A DNA stretch of 64,000 nt from assembly GCA_910591455.2 (NCBI GenBank), contig OU342807.1, positions 1,739,767 to 1,803,766 on the forward strand. Reading direction: 5' to 3'. The position numbers were made by a program, and so were the translations under genes. This document shows positions 48,792 to 63,254 of the stretch, piece after piece; position 1 is the stretch's first letter, and every line of letters starts with the position of its first letter. The notes beneath the pieces were generated by a model, which worked only from the letters and a program-made list of their open reading frames with translations, was not told the origin of the DNA and searched no databases. The stretch comes from Pholis gunnellus. Its lineage: Eukaryota; Chordata; Actinopteri; Perciformes; Pholidae.

Positions 48792-50135
48792 AGCGGCCAG
48801 CTGTGGTCAACCTGATGATGAATGTATCTTCTCCCATGCCATGCACATTATGCACTGAACACAGACTTCTATTCGCCAAACCTGTAGAGTAGTGTACTGT
48901 ACTGTTTATATGTTGGTTGAAATTAAAGATATGTGTAGTTTTGGTTTTCCAAATGTGCAACGTGTTGTAATTAATGCAGTGCTTACTCTGAATCAACACT
49001 ACAGGGATACGGAATAAGAGTTTTTCAAATAAAAATAAAGTAACTAAAAAAGTAACTTTAAAAGTAAAGTAACTAAAAAAGTAACTTTAAAAGTAAAGTA
49101 ACTAAAAAAGTAACTAAAAAAGTAAAGTAACTTTAAAAGTAACTAAAAAAGTAAAGTAACTAAAAAAGTAACTTTAAAAGTAAAGTAACTAAAAAAGTAA
49201 CTAAAAAGTAAAGTAACTAAAAAAGTAACTTTAAAAGTAAAGTAACTTTAAAAGTAACTAAAAAAGTAAAGTAACTAAAAAAGTAACTTTAAAAGTAAAG
49301 TAACTAAAAAAGTAACTTTAAAAGTAAAGTAACTTTAAAAGTAACTAAAAAAGTAAAGTAACTAAAAAAGTAACTAAAAAGTAAAGTAACTAAAAAAGTA
49401 ACTTTAAAAGTAAAGTAACTAAAAAAGTAACTTTAAAAGTAAAGTAACTAAAAAAGCAACTTTAAAAATAAAGTAACTTAAGTAAAGTTATGACTTTTCG
49501 ACATGGTACACTGACTTTTTCATGACTTTTTTCGACATCCTATACTATGCTGTTTATAACTCCGCAGCAACTCCCTTCATCAACATCGATTGTCTTCCTT
49601 CAGGATGGAGTCCAATCGCCAAAGACGTTGCACTATTCACATTTGTACAATGTGTAATAAATTATTGTGAAATTCTAATGAAGTCTCTCCTGATTGAATG
49701 ACTTTTTTGACTGTTTTTCGACTTTAACCCCAGTAGAACAAACTGAAAAAACACAATTGGGTTTCATCATTAAATTCTTTTCTTTACTGCATTTGCACAT
49801 AATTCACTGAACACACGGAAGTCCAGAAGCATCCAATACATAAACTGACCGATGAAAACAAGGTAAAAACAATACGTCTGTAATAAAATACACTTTCATG
49901 TTCTTATATGCATAATATAAAAACAATAAAGGAAAATATTTAAATTGCAGTAATTACTATTTACAAAAGGCATTTTCTATTAAAAGGAACTTTTACAACT
50001 TCAGTACCTATAAATAAATCAAACTATATGCAGGTCAGGTGCAGTAGTACAAAAAGGCTTTGATATCAGGAGAGTAAGGTGACAGTTTTACAGCAGGACA
50101 GAAAGGCGGGATAAGGCCTGATGAACATTAGGTAG

Positions 50136-50534
50136 CCTGGAGGAGTTCACCAATGAGGAGCGAGTGCTTTTCCTCCGTTTCGTCTCTGGCCGGTCCAGGT
50201 TGCCTTCCAACCCAGCTGATATCACGCAGAAGTTCCAAATCATCAAGGTTGATAGGGTGAGGTCATCGCTAACGGAAATAACGAGCCTGTTGACGAGGGC
50301 AAACATATCAATAGCACAAACTACTAAACTTTTTCCCCCTATCATGTCCTACAGCCCGTCAACGGCCTCCCTACTGCACAGACCTGCTTCTTCCTGTTTC
50401 GCCTGCCCCCTTACACGAGCCAGGTCATCCTCGCTGAGCGTCTGCGTTACTCCATCCACAACTGCCCCTCCATCGACAACTACATGCTGACCCACAACAC
50501 CGACGCAGCAGACAGCTCCGACACAGAGGAGTGA
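50136..50534 (+). pseudogene. HERC1-like unit G
   Basis: A duplicate of unit E: it shares the AATAGCACAAAC intron marker and a minisatellite of about 675 bp with the same internal order. Confidence 0.8.
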
Positions 50535-52097
50535 AGCGGCCAGCTGTGGTCAACCTGGTGATGAATGTATCTTCTCCCATGCCATGCACATTATGCACTG
50601 AACACAGACTTCTATTCGCCAAACCTGTAGAGTAGTGTACTGTACTGTTTATATGTTGGTTGAAATTAAAGATATGTGTAGTTTTGGTTTTCCAAATGTG
50701 CAAGGTGTTGTAATTAATGCAGTGCTTACTCTGAATCAACACTACAGGGATACGGAATAAGAGTTTTTCAAATAAAAATAAAGTAACTAAAAAAGTAACT
50801 TTAAAAGTAAAGTAACTAAAAAAGTAACTTTAAAAGTAAAGTAACTAAAAAAGTAACTAAAAAAGTAAAGTAACTTTAAAAGTAACTAAAAAAGTAAAGT
50901 AACTAAAAAAGTAACTTTAAAAGTAAAGTAACTAAAAAAGTAACTAAAAAGTAAAGTAACTAAAAAAGTAACTTTAAAAGTAAAGTAACTTTAAAAGTAA
51001 CTAAAAAAGTAAAGTAACTAAAAAAGTAACTTTAAAAGTGAAGTAACTAAAAAAGTAACTTTAAAAGTAAAGTAACTTTAAAAGTAACTAAAAAAGTAAA
51101 GTAACTAAAAAAGTAACTAAAAAGTAAAGTAACTAAAAAAGTAACTTTAAAAGTAAAGTAACTAAAAAAGTAACTTTAAAAGTAAAGTAACTTTAAAAGT
51201 AACTAAAAAAGTAAAGTAACTAAAAAAGTAACTAAAAAGTAAAGTAACTAAAAAAGTAACTTTAAAAGTAAAGTAACTAAAAAAGTAACTTTAAAAGTAA
51301 AGTAACTAAAAAAGTAAAGTAACTAAAAAAGTAACTTTAAAAGTAAAGTAACTAAAAAAGTAACTTTAAAAGTAAAGTAACTAAAAAAGTAACTTTAAAA
51401 GTAAAGTAACTAAAAAAGCAACTTTAAAAATAAAGTAACTTAAGTAAAGTTATGACTTTTCGACATGGTACACTGACTTTTTCATGACTTTTTTCGACAT
51501 CCTATACTATGCTGTTTATAACTCCGCAGCAACTCCCTTCATCAACATCGATTGTCTTCCTTCAGGATGGAGTCCAATCGCCAAAGACGTTGCACTATTC
51601 ACATTTGTACAATGTGTAATAAATTATTGTGAAATTCTAATGAAGTCTCTCCTGATTGAATGACTTTTTTGACTGTTTTTCGACTTTAACCCCAGTAGAA
51701 CAAACTGAAAAAACACAATTGGGTTTCATCATTAAATTCTTTTCTTTACTGCATTTGCACATAATTCACTGAACACACGGAAGTCCAGAAGCATCCAATA
51801 CATAAACTGACCGATGAAAACAAGGTAAAAACAATACGTCTGTAATAAAATACACTTTCATGTTCTTATATGCATAATATAAAAACAATAAAGGAAAATA
51901 TTTAAATTGCAGTAATTACTATTTACAAAAGGCATTTTCTATTAAAAGGAACTTTTACAACTTCAGTACCTATAAATAAATCAAACTATATGCAGGTCAG
52001 GTGCAGTAGTACAAAAAGGCTTTGATATCAGGAGAGTAAGGTGACAGTTTTACAGCAGGACAGAAATGCGGGATAAGGCCTGATGAACATTAGGTAG

Positions 52098-52496
52098 CCT
52101 GGAGGAGTTCACCAATGAGGAGCGAGTGCTTTTCCTCCGTTTCGTCTCTGGCCGGTCCAGGTTGCCTTCCAACCCAGCTGATATCACGCAGAAGTTCCAA
52201 ATCATCAAGGTTGATAGGGTGAGGTCATCGCTAACGGAAATAACGAGCCTGTTGACGAGGGCAAACATATCAATAGTACAAACTACTAAACTTTTTCCCC
52301 CTATCATGTCCTACAGCCCGTCAACGGCCTCCCTACTGCACAGACCTGCTTCTTCCTGTTTCGCCTGCCCCCTTACACGAGCCAGGTCATCCTCGCTGAG
52401 CGTCTGCGTTACTCCATCCACAACTGCCCCTCCATCGACAACTACATGCTGACCCACAACACCGACGCAGCAGACAGCTCCGACACAGAGGAGTGA
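52098..52496 (+). pseudogene. HERC1-like unit H
   Basis: Both exons are intact, with AAATGCGGG before them. It is followed by the shortest minisatellite (about 244 bp), giving the 1530-bp spacing. Confidence 0.8.
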
Positions 52497-53627
52497 AGCG
52501 GCCAGCTGTGGTCAACCTGGTGATGAATGTATCTTCTCCCATGCCATGCACATTATGCACTGAACACAGACTTCTATTCGCCAAACCTGTAGAGTAGTGT
52601 ACTGTACTGTTTATATGTTGGTTGAAATTAAAGATATGTGTAGTTTTGGTTTTCCAAATGTGCAAGGTGTTGTAATTAATGCAGTGCTTACTCTGAATCA
52701 ACACTACAGGGATACGGAATAAGAGTTTTTCAAATAAAAATAAAGTAACTAAAAAAGTAACTTTAAAAGTAAAGTAACTAAAAAAGTAACTTTAAAAGTA
52801 AAGTAACTAAAAAAGTAACTTTAAAAGTAAAGTAACTAAAAAAGTAAAGTAACTAAAAAAGTAACTTTAAAAGTAAAGTAACTAAAAAAGTAACTTTAAA
52901 AGTAAAGTAACTAAAAAAGTAACTTTAAAAGTAAAGTAACTAAAAAAGCAACTTTAAAAATAAAGTAACTTAAGTAAAGTTATGACTTTTCGACATGGTA
53001 CACTGACTTTTTCATGACTTTTTTCGACATCCTATACTATGCTGTTTATAACTCCGCAGCAACTCCCTTCATCAACATCGATTGTCTTCCTTCAGGATGG
53101 AGTCCAATCGCCAAAGACGTTGCACTATTCACATTTGTACAATGTGTAATAAATTATTGTGAAATTCTAATGAAGTCTCTCCTGATTGAATGACTTTTTT
53201 GACTGTTTTTCGACTTTAACCCCAGTAGAACAAACTGAAAAAACACAATTGGGTTTCATCATTAAATTCTTTTCTTTACTGCATTTGCACATAATTCACT
53301 GAACACACGGAAGTCCAGAAGCATCCAATACATAAACTGACCGATGAAAACAAGGTAAAAACAATACGTCTGTAATAAAATACACTTTCATGTTCTTATA
53401 TGCATAATATAAAAACAATAAAGGAAAATATTTAAATTGCAGTAATTACTATTTACAAAAGGCATTTTCTATTAAAAGGAACTTTTACAACTTCAGTACC
53501 TATAAATAAATCAAACTATATGCAGGTCAGGTGCAGTAGTACAAAAAGGCTTTGATATCAGGAGAGTAAGGTGACAGTTTTACAGCAGGACAGAAATGCG
53601 GGATAAGGCCTGATGAACATTAGGTAG

Positions 53628-54026
53628 CCTGGAGGAGTTCACCAATGAGGAGCGAGTGCTTTTCCTCCGTTTCGTCTCTGGCCGGTCCAGGTTGCCTTCC
53701 AACCCAGCTGATATCACGCAGAAGTTCCAAATCATCAAGGTTGATAGGGTGAGGTCATCGCTAACGGAAATAACGAGCCTGTTGACGAGGGCAAACATAT
53801 CAATAGTACAAACTACTAAACTTTTTCCCCCTATCATGTCCTACAGCCCGTCAACGGCCTCCCTACTGCACAGACCTGCTTCTTCCTGTTTCGCCTGCCC
53901 CCTTACACGAGCCAGGTCATCCTCGCTGAGCGTCTGCGTTACTCCATCCACAACTGCCCCTCCATCGACAACTACATGCTGACCCACAACACCGACGCAG
54001 CAGACAGCTCCGACACAGAGGAGTGA
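53628..54026 (+). pseudogene. HERC1-like unit I
   Basis: Both exons are intact and match unit H across the exons. It is followed by a minisatellite of about 674 bp of the E/G type. Confidence 0.8.
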
Positions 54027-55587
54027 AGCGGCCAGCTGTGGTCAACCTGGTGATGAATGTATCTTCTCCCATGCCATGCACATTATGCACTGAACACAGA
54101 CTTCTATTCGCCAAACCTGTAGAGTAGTGTACTGTACTGTTTATATGTTGGTTGAAATTAAAGATATGTGTAGTTTTGGTTTTCCAAATGTGCAAGGTGT
54201 TGTAATTAATGCAGTGCTTACTCTGAATCAACACTACAGGGATACGGAATAAGAGTTTTTCAAATAAAAATAAAGTAACTAAAAAAGTAACTTTAAAAGT
54301 AAAGTAACTAAAAAAGTAACTTTAAAAGTAAAGTAACTAAAAAAGTAACTAAAAAAGTAAAGTAACTTTAAAAGTAACTAAAAAAGTAAAGTAACTAAAA
54401 AAGTAACTTTAAAAGTAAAGTAACTAAAAAAGTAACTAAAAAGTAAAGTAACTAAAAAAGTAACTTTAAAAGTAAAGTAACTTTAAAAGTAACTAAAAAA
54501 GTAAAGTAACTAAAAAAGTAACTTTAAAAGTGAAGTAACTAAAAAAGTAACTTTAAAAGTAAAGTAACTTTAAAAGTAACTAAAAAAGTAAAGTAACTAA
54601 AAAAGTAACTAAAAAGTAAAGTAACTAAAAAAGTAACTTTAAAAGTAAAGTAACTAAAAAAGTAACTTTAAAAGTAAAGTAACTTTAAAAGTAACTAAAA
54701 AAGTAAAGTAACTAAAAAGTAACTAAAAAGTAAAGTAACTAAAAAAGTAACTTTAAAAGTAAAGTAACTAAAAAAGTAACTTTAAAAGTAAAGTAACTAA
54801 AAAAGTAAAGTAACTAAAAAAGTAACTTTAAAAGTAAAGTAACTAAAAAAGTAACTTTAAAAGTAAAGTAACTAAAAAAGTAACTTTAAAAGTAAAGTAA
54901 CTAAAAAAGCAACTTTAAAAATAAAGTAACTTAAGTAAAGTTATGACTTTTCGACATTGTACACTGACTTTTTCATGACTTTTTTCGACATCCTATACTA
55001 TGCTGTTTATAACTCCGCAGCAACTCCCTTCATCAACATCGATTGTCTTCCTTCAGGATGGAGTCCAATCGCCAAAGACGTTGCACTATTCACATTTGTA
55101 CAATGTGTAATAAATTATTGTGAAATTCTAATGAAGTCTCTCCTGATTGAATGACTTTTTTGACTGTTTTTCGACTTTAACCCCAGTAGAACAAACTGAA
55201 AAAACACAATTGGGTTTCATCATTAAATTCTTTTCTTTACTGCATTTGCACATAATTCACTGAACACACGGAAGTCCAGAAGCATCCAATACATAAACTG
55301 ACCGATGAAAACAAGGTAAAAACAATACGTCTGTAATAAAATACACTTTCATGTTCTTATATGCATAATATAAAAACAATAAAGGAAATATTTAAATTGC
55401 AGTAATTACTATTTACAAAAGGCATTTTCTATTAAAAGGAACTTTTACAACTTCAGTACCTATAAATAAATCAAACTATATGCAGGTCAGGTGCAGTAGT
55501 ACAAAAAGGCTTTGATATCAGGAGAGTAAGGTGACAGTTTTACAGCAGGACAGAAATGCGGGATAAGGCCTGATGAACATTAGGTAG

Positions 55588-55986
55588 CCTGGAGGAGTTC
55601 ACCAATGAGGAGCGAGTGCTTTTCCTCCGTTTCGTCTCTGGCCGGTCCAGGTTGCCTTCCAACCCAGCTGATATCACGCAGAAGTTCCAAATCATCAAGG
55701 TTGATAGGGTGAGGTCATCGCTAACGGAAATAACGAGCCTGTTGACGAGGGCAAACATATCAATAGTACAAACTACTAAACTTTTTCCCCCTATCATGTC
55801 CTACAGCCCGTCAACGGCCTCCCTACTGCACAGACCTGCTTCTTCCTGTTTCGCCTGCCCCCTTACACGAGCCAGGTCATCCTCGCTGAGCGTCTGCGTT
55901 ACTCCATCCACAACTGCCCCTCCATCGACAACTACATGCTGACCCACAACACCGACGCAGCAGACAGCTCCGACACAGAGGAGTGA
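55588..55986 (+). pseudogene. HERC1-like unit J
   Basis: Both exons are intact. Markers are the 16-bp 3' deletion, GGAAATATTT with one A fewer in the flank, and CATTGTACACTG upstream. It is the first member of a J-K dimer repeated as L-M and N. Confidence 0.8.
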
Positions 55987-57460
55987 AGCGGCCAGCTGTG
56001 GTCAACCTGGTGATGAATGTATCTTCTCCCATGCCATGCACATTATGCACTGAACACAGACTTCTATTCGCCAAACTGTACTGTTTATATGTTGGTTGAA
56101 ATTAAAGATATGTGTAGTTTTGGTTTTCCAAATGTGCAAGGTGTTGTAATTAATGCAGTGCTTACTCTGAATCAACACTACAGGAATACGGAATAAGAGT
56201 TTTTCAAATAAAAATAAAGTAACTAAAAAAGTAACTTTAAAAGTAAATTAACTAAAAAAGTAACTTTAAAAGTAAAGTAACTAAAAAAGTAACTAAAAAA
56301 GTAAAGTAACTTTAAAAGTAACTAAAAAAGTAAAGTAACTAAAAAAGTAACTTTAAAAGTAAAGTAACTAAAAAAGTAACTAAAAAGTAAAGTAACTAAA
56401 AAAGTAACTTTAAAAGTAAAGTAACTTTAAAAGTAACTAAAAAAGTAAAGTAACTAAAAAAGTAACTTTAAAAGTGAAGTAACTAAAAAAGTAACTTTAA
56501 AAGTAAAGTAACTGAAAAAGTAACTCTAAAAGTAAAGTAACTAAAAAAGTAACTTTAAAAGTAAAGTAACTTCAAAAGTAACTAAAAAATTAAAGTAACT
56601 AAAAAAGTAACTTTAAAAGTAAAGTAACTAATAAAGTAACCTTAAAAGTAAAGTAACTTAAAAAAGTAACTTTAAAAGTAAAGTAACTAAAAAAGTAACT
56701 TTAAAAGTAAAGTAACTAAAAAAGTAACTTTAAAAGTAAAGTAACTAAAAAAGTAACTTTAAAAGTAAAGTAACTAAAAAAGCAACTTTAAACATAAAGT
56801 AACTTAAGTAAAGTTATGACTTTTCGACATGGTACACTGACTTTTTCATGACTTTTTTCGACATCCTATACTATGCTGTTTATAACTCCGCAGCAACTCC
56901 CTTCATCAACATTGATTGTCTTCCTTCAGGATGGAGTCCAATCGCCAAAGACGTTGCACTATTCACATTTGTACAATGTGTAATAAATTATTGTGAAATT
57001 CTAATGAAGTCTCTCCTGATTGAATGACTTTTTTGACTGTTTTTCGACTTTAACCCCAGTAGAACAAACTGAAAAACACAATTGGGTATCATCATTAAAT
57101 TCTTTTCTTTACTGTATTTGCACATAATTCACTGAACACACGGAAGTCCAGAAGCATCCAATACATAAACTGACCGATGAAAACAAGGTAAAAACAATAC
57201 GTCTGTAATAAAATACACTTTCATGTTCTTATATGCATAATATAAAAACAATAAAGGAAAATATTTAAATTGCAGTAATTACTATTTACAAAAGGCATTT
57301 TCTATTAAAAGGAACTTTTACAACTTCAGTACCTATAAATAAATCAAACTATATGCAGGTCAGGTGCAGTAGTACAAAAAGGCTTTGATATCAGGAGAGT
57401 AAGGTGACAGTTTTACAGCAGGACAGAAAGGCGGGATAAGGCCTGATGAACATTAGGTAG

Positions 57461-57859
57461 CCTGGAGGAGTTCACCAATGAGGAGCGAGTGCTTTTCCTC
57501 CGTTTTGTCTCTGGCCGGTCCAGGTTGCCTTCCAACCCAGCTGATATCACGCAGAAGTTCCAAATCATCAAGGTTGATAGGGTGAGGTCATCGCTAACGG
57601 AAATAACGAGCCTGTTGACGAGGGCAAACATATCAATAGTACAAACTACTAAACTTTTTCCCCCTATCATGTCCTACAGCCCGTCAACGGCCTCCCTACT
57701 GCACAGACCTGCTTCTTCCTGTTTCGCCTGCCCCCTTACACGAGCCAGGTCATCCTCGCTGAGCGTCTGCGTTACTCCATCCACAACTGCCCCTCCATCG
57801 ACAACTACATGCTGACCCACAACACCGACGCAGCAGACAGCTCCGACACAGAGGAGTGA
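57461..57859 (+). pseudogene. HERC1-like unit K
   Basis: Both exons are intact, with one silent change (TTT for TTC in LRFVSG). The upstream flank has TTGGGTATCATC and TTACTGTATTT, shared with M only. Confidence 0.8.
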
Positions 57860-59420
57860 AGCGGCCAGCTGTGGTCAACCTGGTGATGAATGTATCTTCT
57901 CCCATGCCATGCACATTATGCACTGAACACAGACTTCTATTCGCCAAACCTGTAGAGTAGTGTACTGTACTGTTTATATGTTGGTTGAAATTAAAGATAT
58001 GTGTAGTTTTGGTTTTCCAAATGTGCAAGGTGTTGTAATTAATGCAGTGCTTACTCTGAATCAACACTACAGGGATACGGAATAAGAGTTTTTCAAATAA
58101 AAATAAAGTAACTAAAAAAGTAACTTTAAAAGTAAAGTAACTAAAAAAGTAACTTTAAAAGTAAAGTAACTAAAAAAGTAACTAAAAAAGTAAAGTAACT
58201 TTAAAAGTAACTAAAAAAGTAAAGTAACTAAAAAAGTAACTTTAAAAGTAAAGTAACTAAAAAAGTAACTAAAAAGTAAAGTAACTAAAAAAGTAACTTT
58301 AAAAGTAAAGTAACTTTAAAAGTAACTAAAAAAGTAAAGTAACTAAAAAAGTAACTTTAAAAGTGAAGTAACTAAAAAAGTAACTTTAAAAGTAAAGTAA
58401 CTTTAAAAGTAACTAAAAAAGTAAAGTAACTAAAAAAGTAACTAAAAAGTAAAGTAACTAAAAAAGTAACTTTAAAAGTAAAGTAACTAAAAAAGTAACT
58501 TTAAAAGTAAAGTAACTTTAAAAGTAACTAAAAAAGTAAAGTAACTAAAAAGTAACTAAAAAGTAAAGTAACTAAAAAAGTAACTTTAAAAGTAAAGTAA
58601 CTAAAAAAGTAACTTTAAAAGTAAAGTAACTAAAAAAGTAAAGTAACTAAAAAAGTAACTTTAAAAGTAAAGTAACTAAAAAAGTAACTTTAAAAGTAAA
58701 GTAACTAAAAAAGTAACTTTAAAAGTAAAGTAACTAAAAAAGCAACTTTAAAAATAAAGTAACTTAAGTAAAGTTATGACTTTTCGACATTGTACACTGA
58801 CTTTTTCATGACTTTTTTCGACATCCTATACTATGCTGTTTATAACTCCGCAGCAACTCCCTTCATCAACATCGATTGTCTTCCTTCAGGATGGAGTCCA
58901 ATCGCCAAAGACGTTGCACTATTCACATTTGTACAATGTGTAATAAATTATTGTGAAATTCTAATGAAGTCTCTCCTGATTGAATGACTTTTTTGACTGT
59001 TTTTCGACTTTAACCCCAGTAGAACAAACTGAAAAAACACAATTGGGTTTCATCATTAAATTCTTTTCTTTACTGCATTTGCACATAATTCACTGAACAC
59101 ACGGAAGTCCAGAAGCATCCAATACATAAACTGACCGATGAAAACAAGGTAAAAACAATACGTCTGTAATAAAATACACTTTCATGTTCTTATATGCATA
59201 ATATAAAAACAATAAAGGAAATATTTAAATTGCAGTAATTACTATTTACAAAAGGCATTTTCTATTAAAAGGAACTTTTACAACTTCAGTACCTATAAAT
59301 AAATCAAACTATATGCAGGTCAGGTGCAGTAGTACAAAAAGGCTTTGATATCAGGAGAGTAAGGTGACAGTTTTACAGCAGGACAGAAATGCGGGATAAG
59401 GCCTGATGAACATTAGGTAG

Positions 59421-59819
59421 CCTGGAGGAGTTCACCAATGAGGAGCGAGTGCTTTTCCTCCGTTTCGTCTCTGGCCGGTCCAGGTTGCCTTCCAACCCAG
59501 CTGATATCACGCAGAAGTTCCAAATCATCAAGGTTGATAGGGTGAGGTCATCGCTAACGGAAATAACGAGCCTGTTGACGAGGGCAAACATATCAATAGT
59601 ACAAACTACTAAACTTTTTCCCCCTATCATGTCCTACAGCCCGTCAACGGCCTCCCTACTGCACAGACCTGCTTCTTCCTGTTTCGCCTGCCCCCTTACA
59701 CGAGCCAGGTCATCCTCGCTGAGCGTCTGCGTTACTCCATCCACAACTGCCCCTCCATCGACAACTACATGCTGACCCACAACACCGACGCAGCAGACAG
59801 CTCCGACACAGAGGAGTGA
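59421..59819 (+). pseudogene. HERC1-like unit L
   Basis: It carries the J markers and lies 3833 bp from J. Confidence 0.8.
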
Positions 59820-61294
59820 AGCGGCCAGCTGTGGTCAACCTGGTGATGAATGTATCTTCTCCCATGCCATGCACATTATGCACTGAACACAGACTTCTAT
59901 TCGCCAAACTGTACTGTTTATATGTTGGTTGAAATTAAAGATATGTGTAGTTTTGGTTTTCCAAATGTGCAAGGTGTTGTAATTAATGCAGTGCTTACTC
60001 TGAATCAACACTACAGGAATACGGAATAAGAGTTTTTCAAATAAAAATAAAGTAACTAAAAAAGTAACTTTAAAAGTAAATTAACTAAAAAAGTAACTTT
60101 AAAAGTAAAGTAACTAAAAAAGTAACTAAAAAAGTAAAGTAACTTTAAAAGTAACTAAAAAAGTAAAGTAACTAAAAAAGTAACTTTAAAAGTAAAGTAA
60201 CTAAAAAAGTAACTAAAAAGTAAAGTAACTAAAAAAGTAACTTTAAAAGTAAAGTAACTTTAAAAGTAACTAAAAAAGTAAAGTAACTAAAAAAGTAACT
60301 TTAAAAGTGAAGTAACTAAAAAAGTAACTTTAAAAGTAAAGTAACTGAAAAAGTAACTCTAAAAGTAAAGTAACTAAAAAAGTAACTTTAAAAGTAAAGT
60401 AACTTCAAAAGTAACTAAAAAATTAAAGTAACTAAAAAAGTAACTTTAAAAGTAAAGTAACTAATAAAGTAACCTTAAAAGTAAAGTAACTAAAAAAAGT
60501 AACTTTAAAAGTAAAGTAACTAAAAAAGTAACTTTAAAAGTAAAGTAACTAAAAAAAGTAACTTTAAAAGTAAAGTAACTAAAAAAGTAACTTTAAAAGT
60601 AAAGTAACTAAAAAAGCAACTTTAAACATAAAGTAACTTAAGTAAAGTTATGACTTTTCGACATGGTACACTGACTTTTTCATGACTTTTTTCGACATCC
60701 TATACTATGCTGTTTATAACTCCGCAGCAACTCCCTTCATCAACATTGATTGTCTTCCTTCAGGATGGAGTCCAATCGCCAAAGACGTTGCACTATTCAC
60801 ATTTGTACAATGTGTAATAAATTATTGTGAAATTCTAATGAAGTCTCTCCTGATTGAATGACTTTTTTGACTGTTTTTCGACTTTAACCCCAGTAGAACA
60901 AACTGAAAAACACAATTGGGTATCATCATTAAATTCTTTTCTTTACTGTATTTGCACATAATTCACTGAACACACGGAAGTCCAGAAGCATCCAATACAT
61001 AAACTGACCGATGAAAACAAGGTAAAAACAATACGTCTGTAATAAAATACACTTTCATGTTCTTATATGCATAATATAAAAACAATAAAGGAAAATATTT
61101 AAATTGCAGTAATTACTATTTACAAAAGGCATTTTCTATTAAAAGGAACTTTTACAACTTCAGTACCTATAAATAAATCAAACTATATGCAGGTCAGGTG
61201 CAGTAGTACAAAAAGGCTTTGATATCAGGAGAGTAAGGTGACAGTTTTACAGCAGGACAGAAAGGCGGGATAAGGCCTGATGAACATTAGGTAG

Positions 61295-61693
61295 CCTGGA
61301 GGAGTTCACCAATGAGGAGCGAGTGCTTTTCCTCCGTTTTGTCTCTGGCCGGTCCAGGTTGCCTTCCAACCCAGCTGATATCACGCAGAAGTTCCAAATC
61401 ATCAAGGTTGATAGGGTGAGGTCATCGCTAACGGAAATAACGAGCCTGTTGACGAGGGCAAACATATCAATAGTACAAACTACTAAACTTTTTCCCCCTA
61501 TCATGTCCTACAGCCCGTCAACGGCCTCCCTACTGCACAGACCTGCTTCTTCCTGTTTCGCCTGCCCCCTTACACGAGCCAGGTCATCCTCGCTGAGCGT
61601 CTGCGTTACTCCATCCACAACTGCCCCTCCATCGACAACTACATGCTGACCCACAACACCGACGCAGCAGACAGCTCCGACACAGAGGAGTGA
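61295..61693 (+). pseudogene. HERC1-like unit M
   Basis: It carries the K markers and lies 3834 bp from K. It has a private AGTGTGCTGTA in the 3' sequence and one AAAGAAAC variant in its minisatellite. Confidence 0.8.
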
Positions 61694-63254
61694 AGCGGCC
61701 AGCTGTGGTCAACCTGGTGATGAATGTATCTTCTCCCATGCCATGCACATTATGCACTGAACACAGACTTCTATTCGCCAAACCTGTAGAGTAGTGTGCT
61801 GTACTGTTTATATGTTGGTTGAAATTAAAGATATGTGTAGTTTTGGTTTTCCAAATGTGCAAGGTGTTGTAATTAATGCAGTGCTTACTCTGAATCAACA
61901 CTACAGGGATACGGAATAAGAGTTTTTCAAATAAAAATAAAGTAACTAAAAAAGTAACTTTAAAAGTAAAGTAACTAAAAAAGTAACTTTAAAAGTAAAG
62001 TAACTAAAAAAGTAACTAAAAAAGTAAAGTAACTTTAAAAGTAACTAAAAAAGTAAAGTAACTAAAAAAGTAACTTTAAAAGTAAAGTAACTAAAAAAGT
62101 AACTAAAAAGTAAAGTAACTAAAAAAGAAACTTTAAAAGTAAAGTAACTTTAAAAGTAACTAAAAAAGTAAAGTAACTAAAAAAGTAACTTTAAAAGTGA
62201 AGTAACTAAAAAAGTAACTTTAAAAGTAAAGTAACTTTAAAAGTAACTAAAAAAGTAAAGTAACTAAAAAAGTAACTAAAAAGTAAAGTAACTAAAAAAG
62301 TAACTTTAAAAGTAAAGTAACTAAAAAAGTAACTTTAAAAGTAAAGTAACTTTAAAAGTAACTAAAAAAGTAAAGTAACTAAAAAGTAACTAAAAAGTAA
62401 AGTAACTAAAAAAGTAACTTTAAAAGTAAAGTAACTAAAAAAGTAACTTTAAAAGTAAAGTAACTAAAAAAGTAAAGTAACTAAAAAAGTAACTTTAAAA
62501 GTAAAGTAACTAAAAAAGTAACTTTAAAAGTAAAGTAACTAAAAAAGTAACTTTAAAAGTAAAGTAACTAAAAAAGCAACTTTAAAAATAAAGTAACTTA
62601 AGTAAAGTTATGACTTTTCGACATTGTACACTGACTTTTTCATGACTTTTTTCGACATCCTATACTATGCTGTTTATAACTCCGCAGCAACTCCCTTCAT
62701 CAACATCGATTGTCTTCCTTCAGGATGGAGTCCAATCGCCAAAGACGTTGCACTATTCACATTTGTACAATGTGTAATAAATTATTGTGAAATTCTAATG
62801 AAGTCTCTCCTGATTGAATGACTTTTTTGACTGTTTTTCGACTTTAACCCCAGTAGAACAAACTGAAAAAACACAATTGGGTTTCATCATTAAATTCTTT
62901 TCTTTACTGCATTTGCACATAATTCACTGAACACACGGAAGTCCAGAAGCATCCAATACATAAACTGACCGATGAAAACAAGGTAAAAACAATACGTCTG
63001 TAATAAAATACACTTTCATGTTCTTATATGCATAATATAAAAACAATAAAGGAAATATTTAAATTGCAGTAATTACTATTTACAAAAGGCATTTTCTATT
63101 AAAAGGAACTTTTACAACTTCAGTACCTATAAATAAATCAAACTATATGCAGGTCAGGTGCAGTAGTACAAAAAGGCTTTGATATCAGGAGAGTAAGGTG
63201 ACAGTTTTACAGCAGGACAGAAATGCGGGATAAGGCCTGATGAACATTAGGTAG

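Noticed and set aside
54957..62821. 65-codon plus-strand frame in the flank of some units, opening YTDFFMTFF
   Set aside because: It opens with TTG, not ATG, appears only in units with a single-base variant, and matches no family I know. It is probably a chance frame in satellite DNA.
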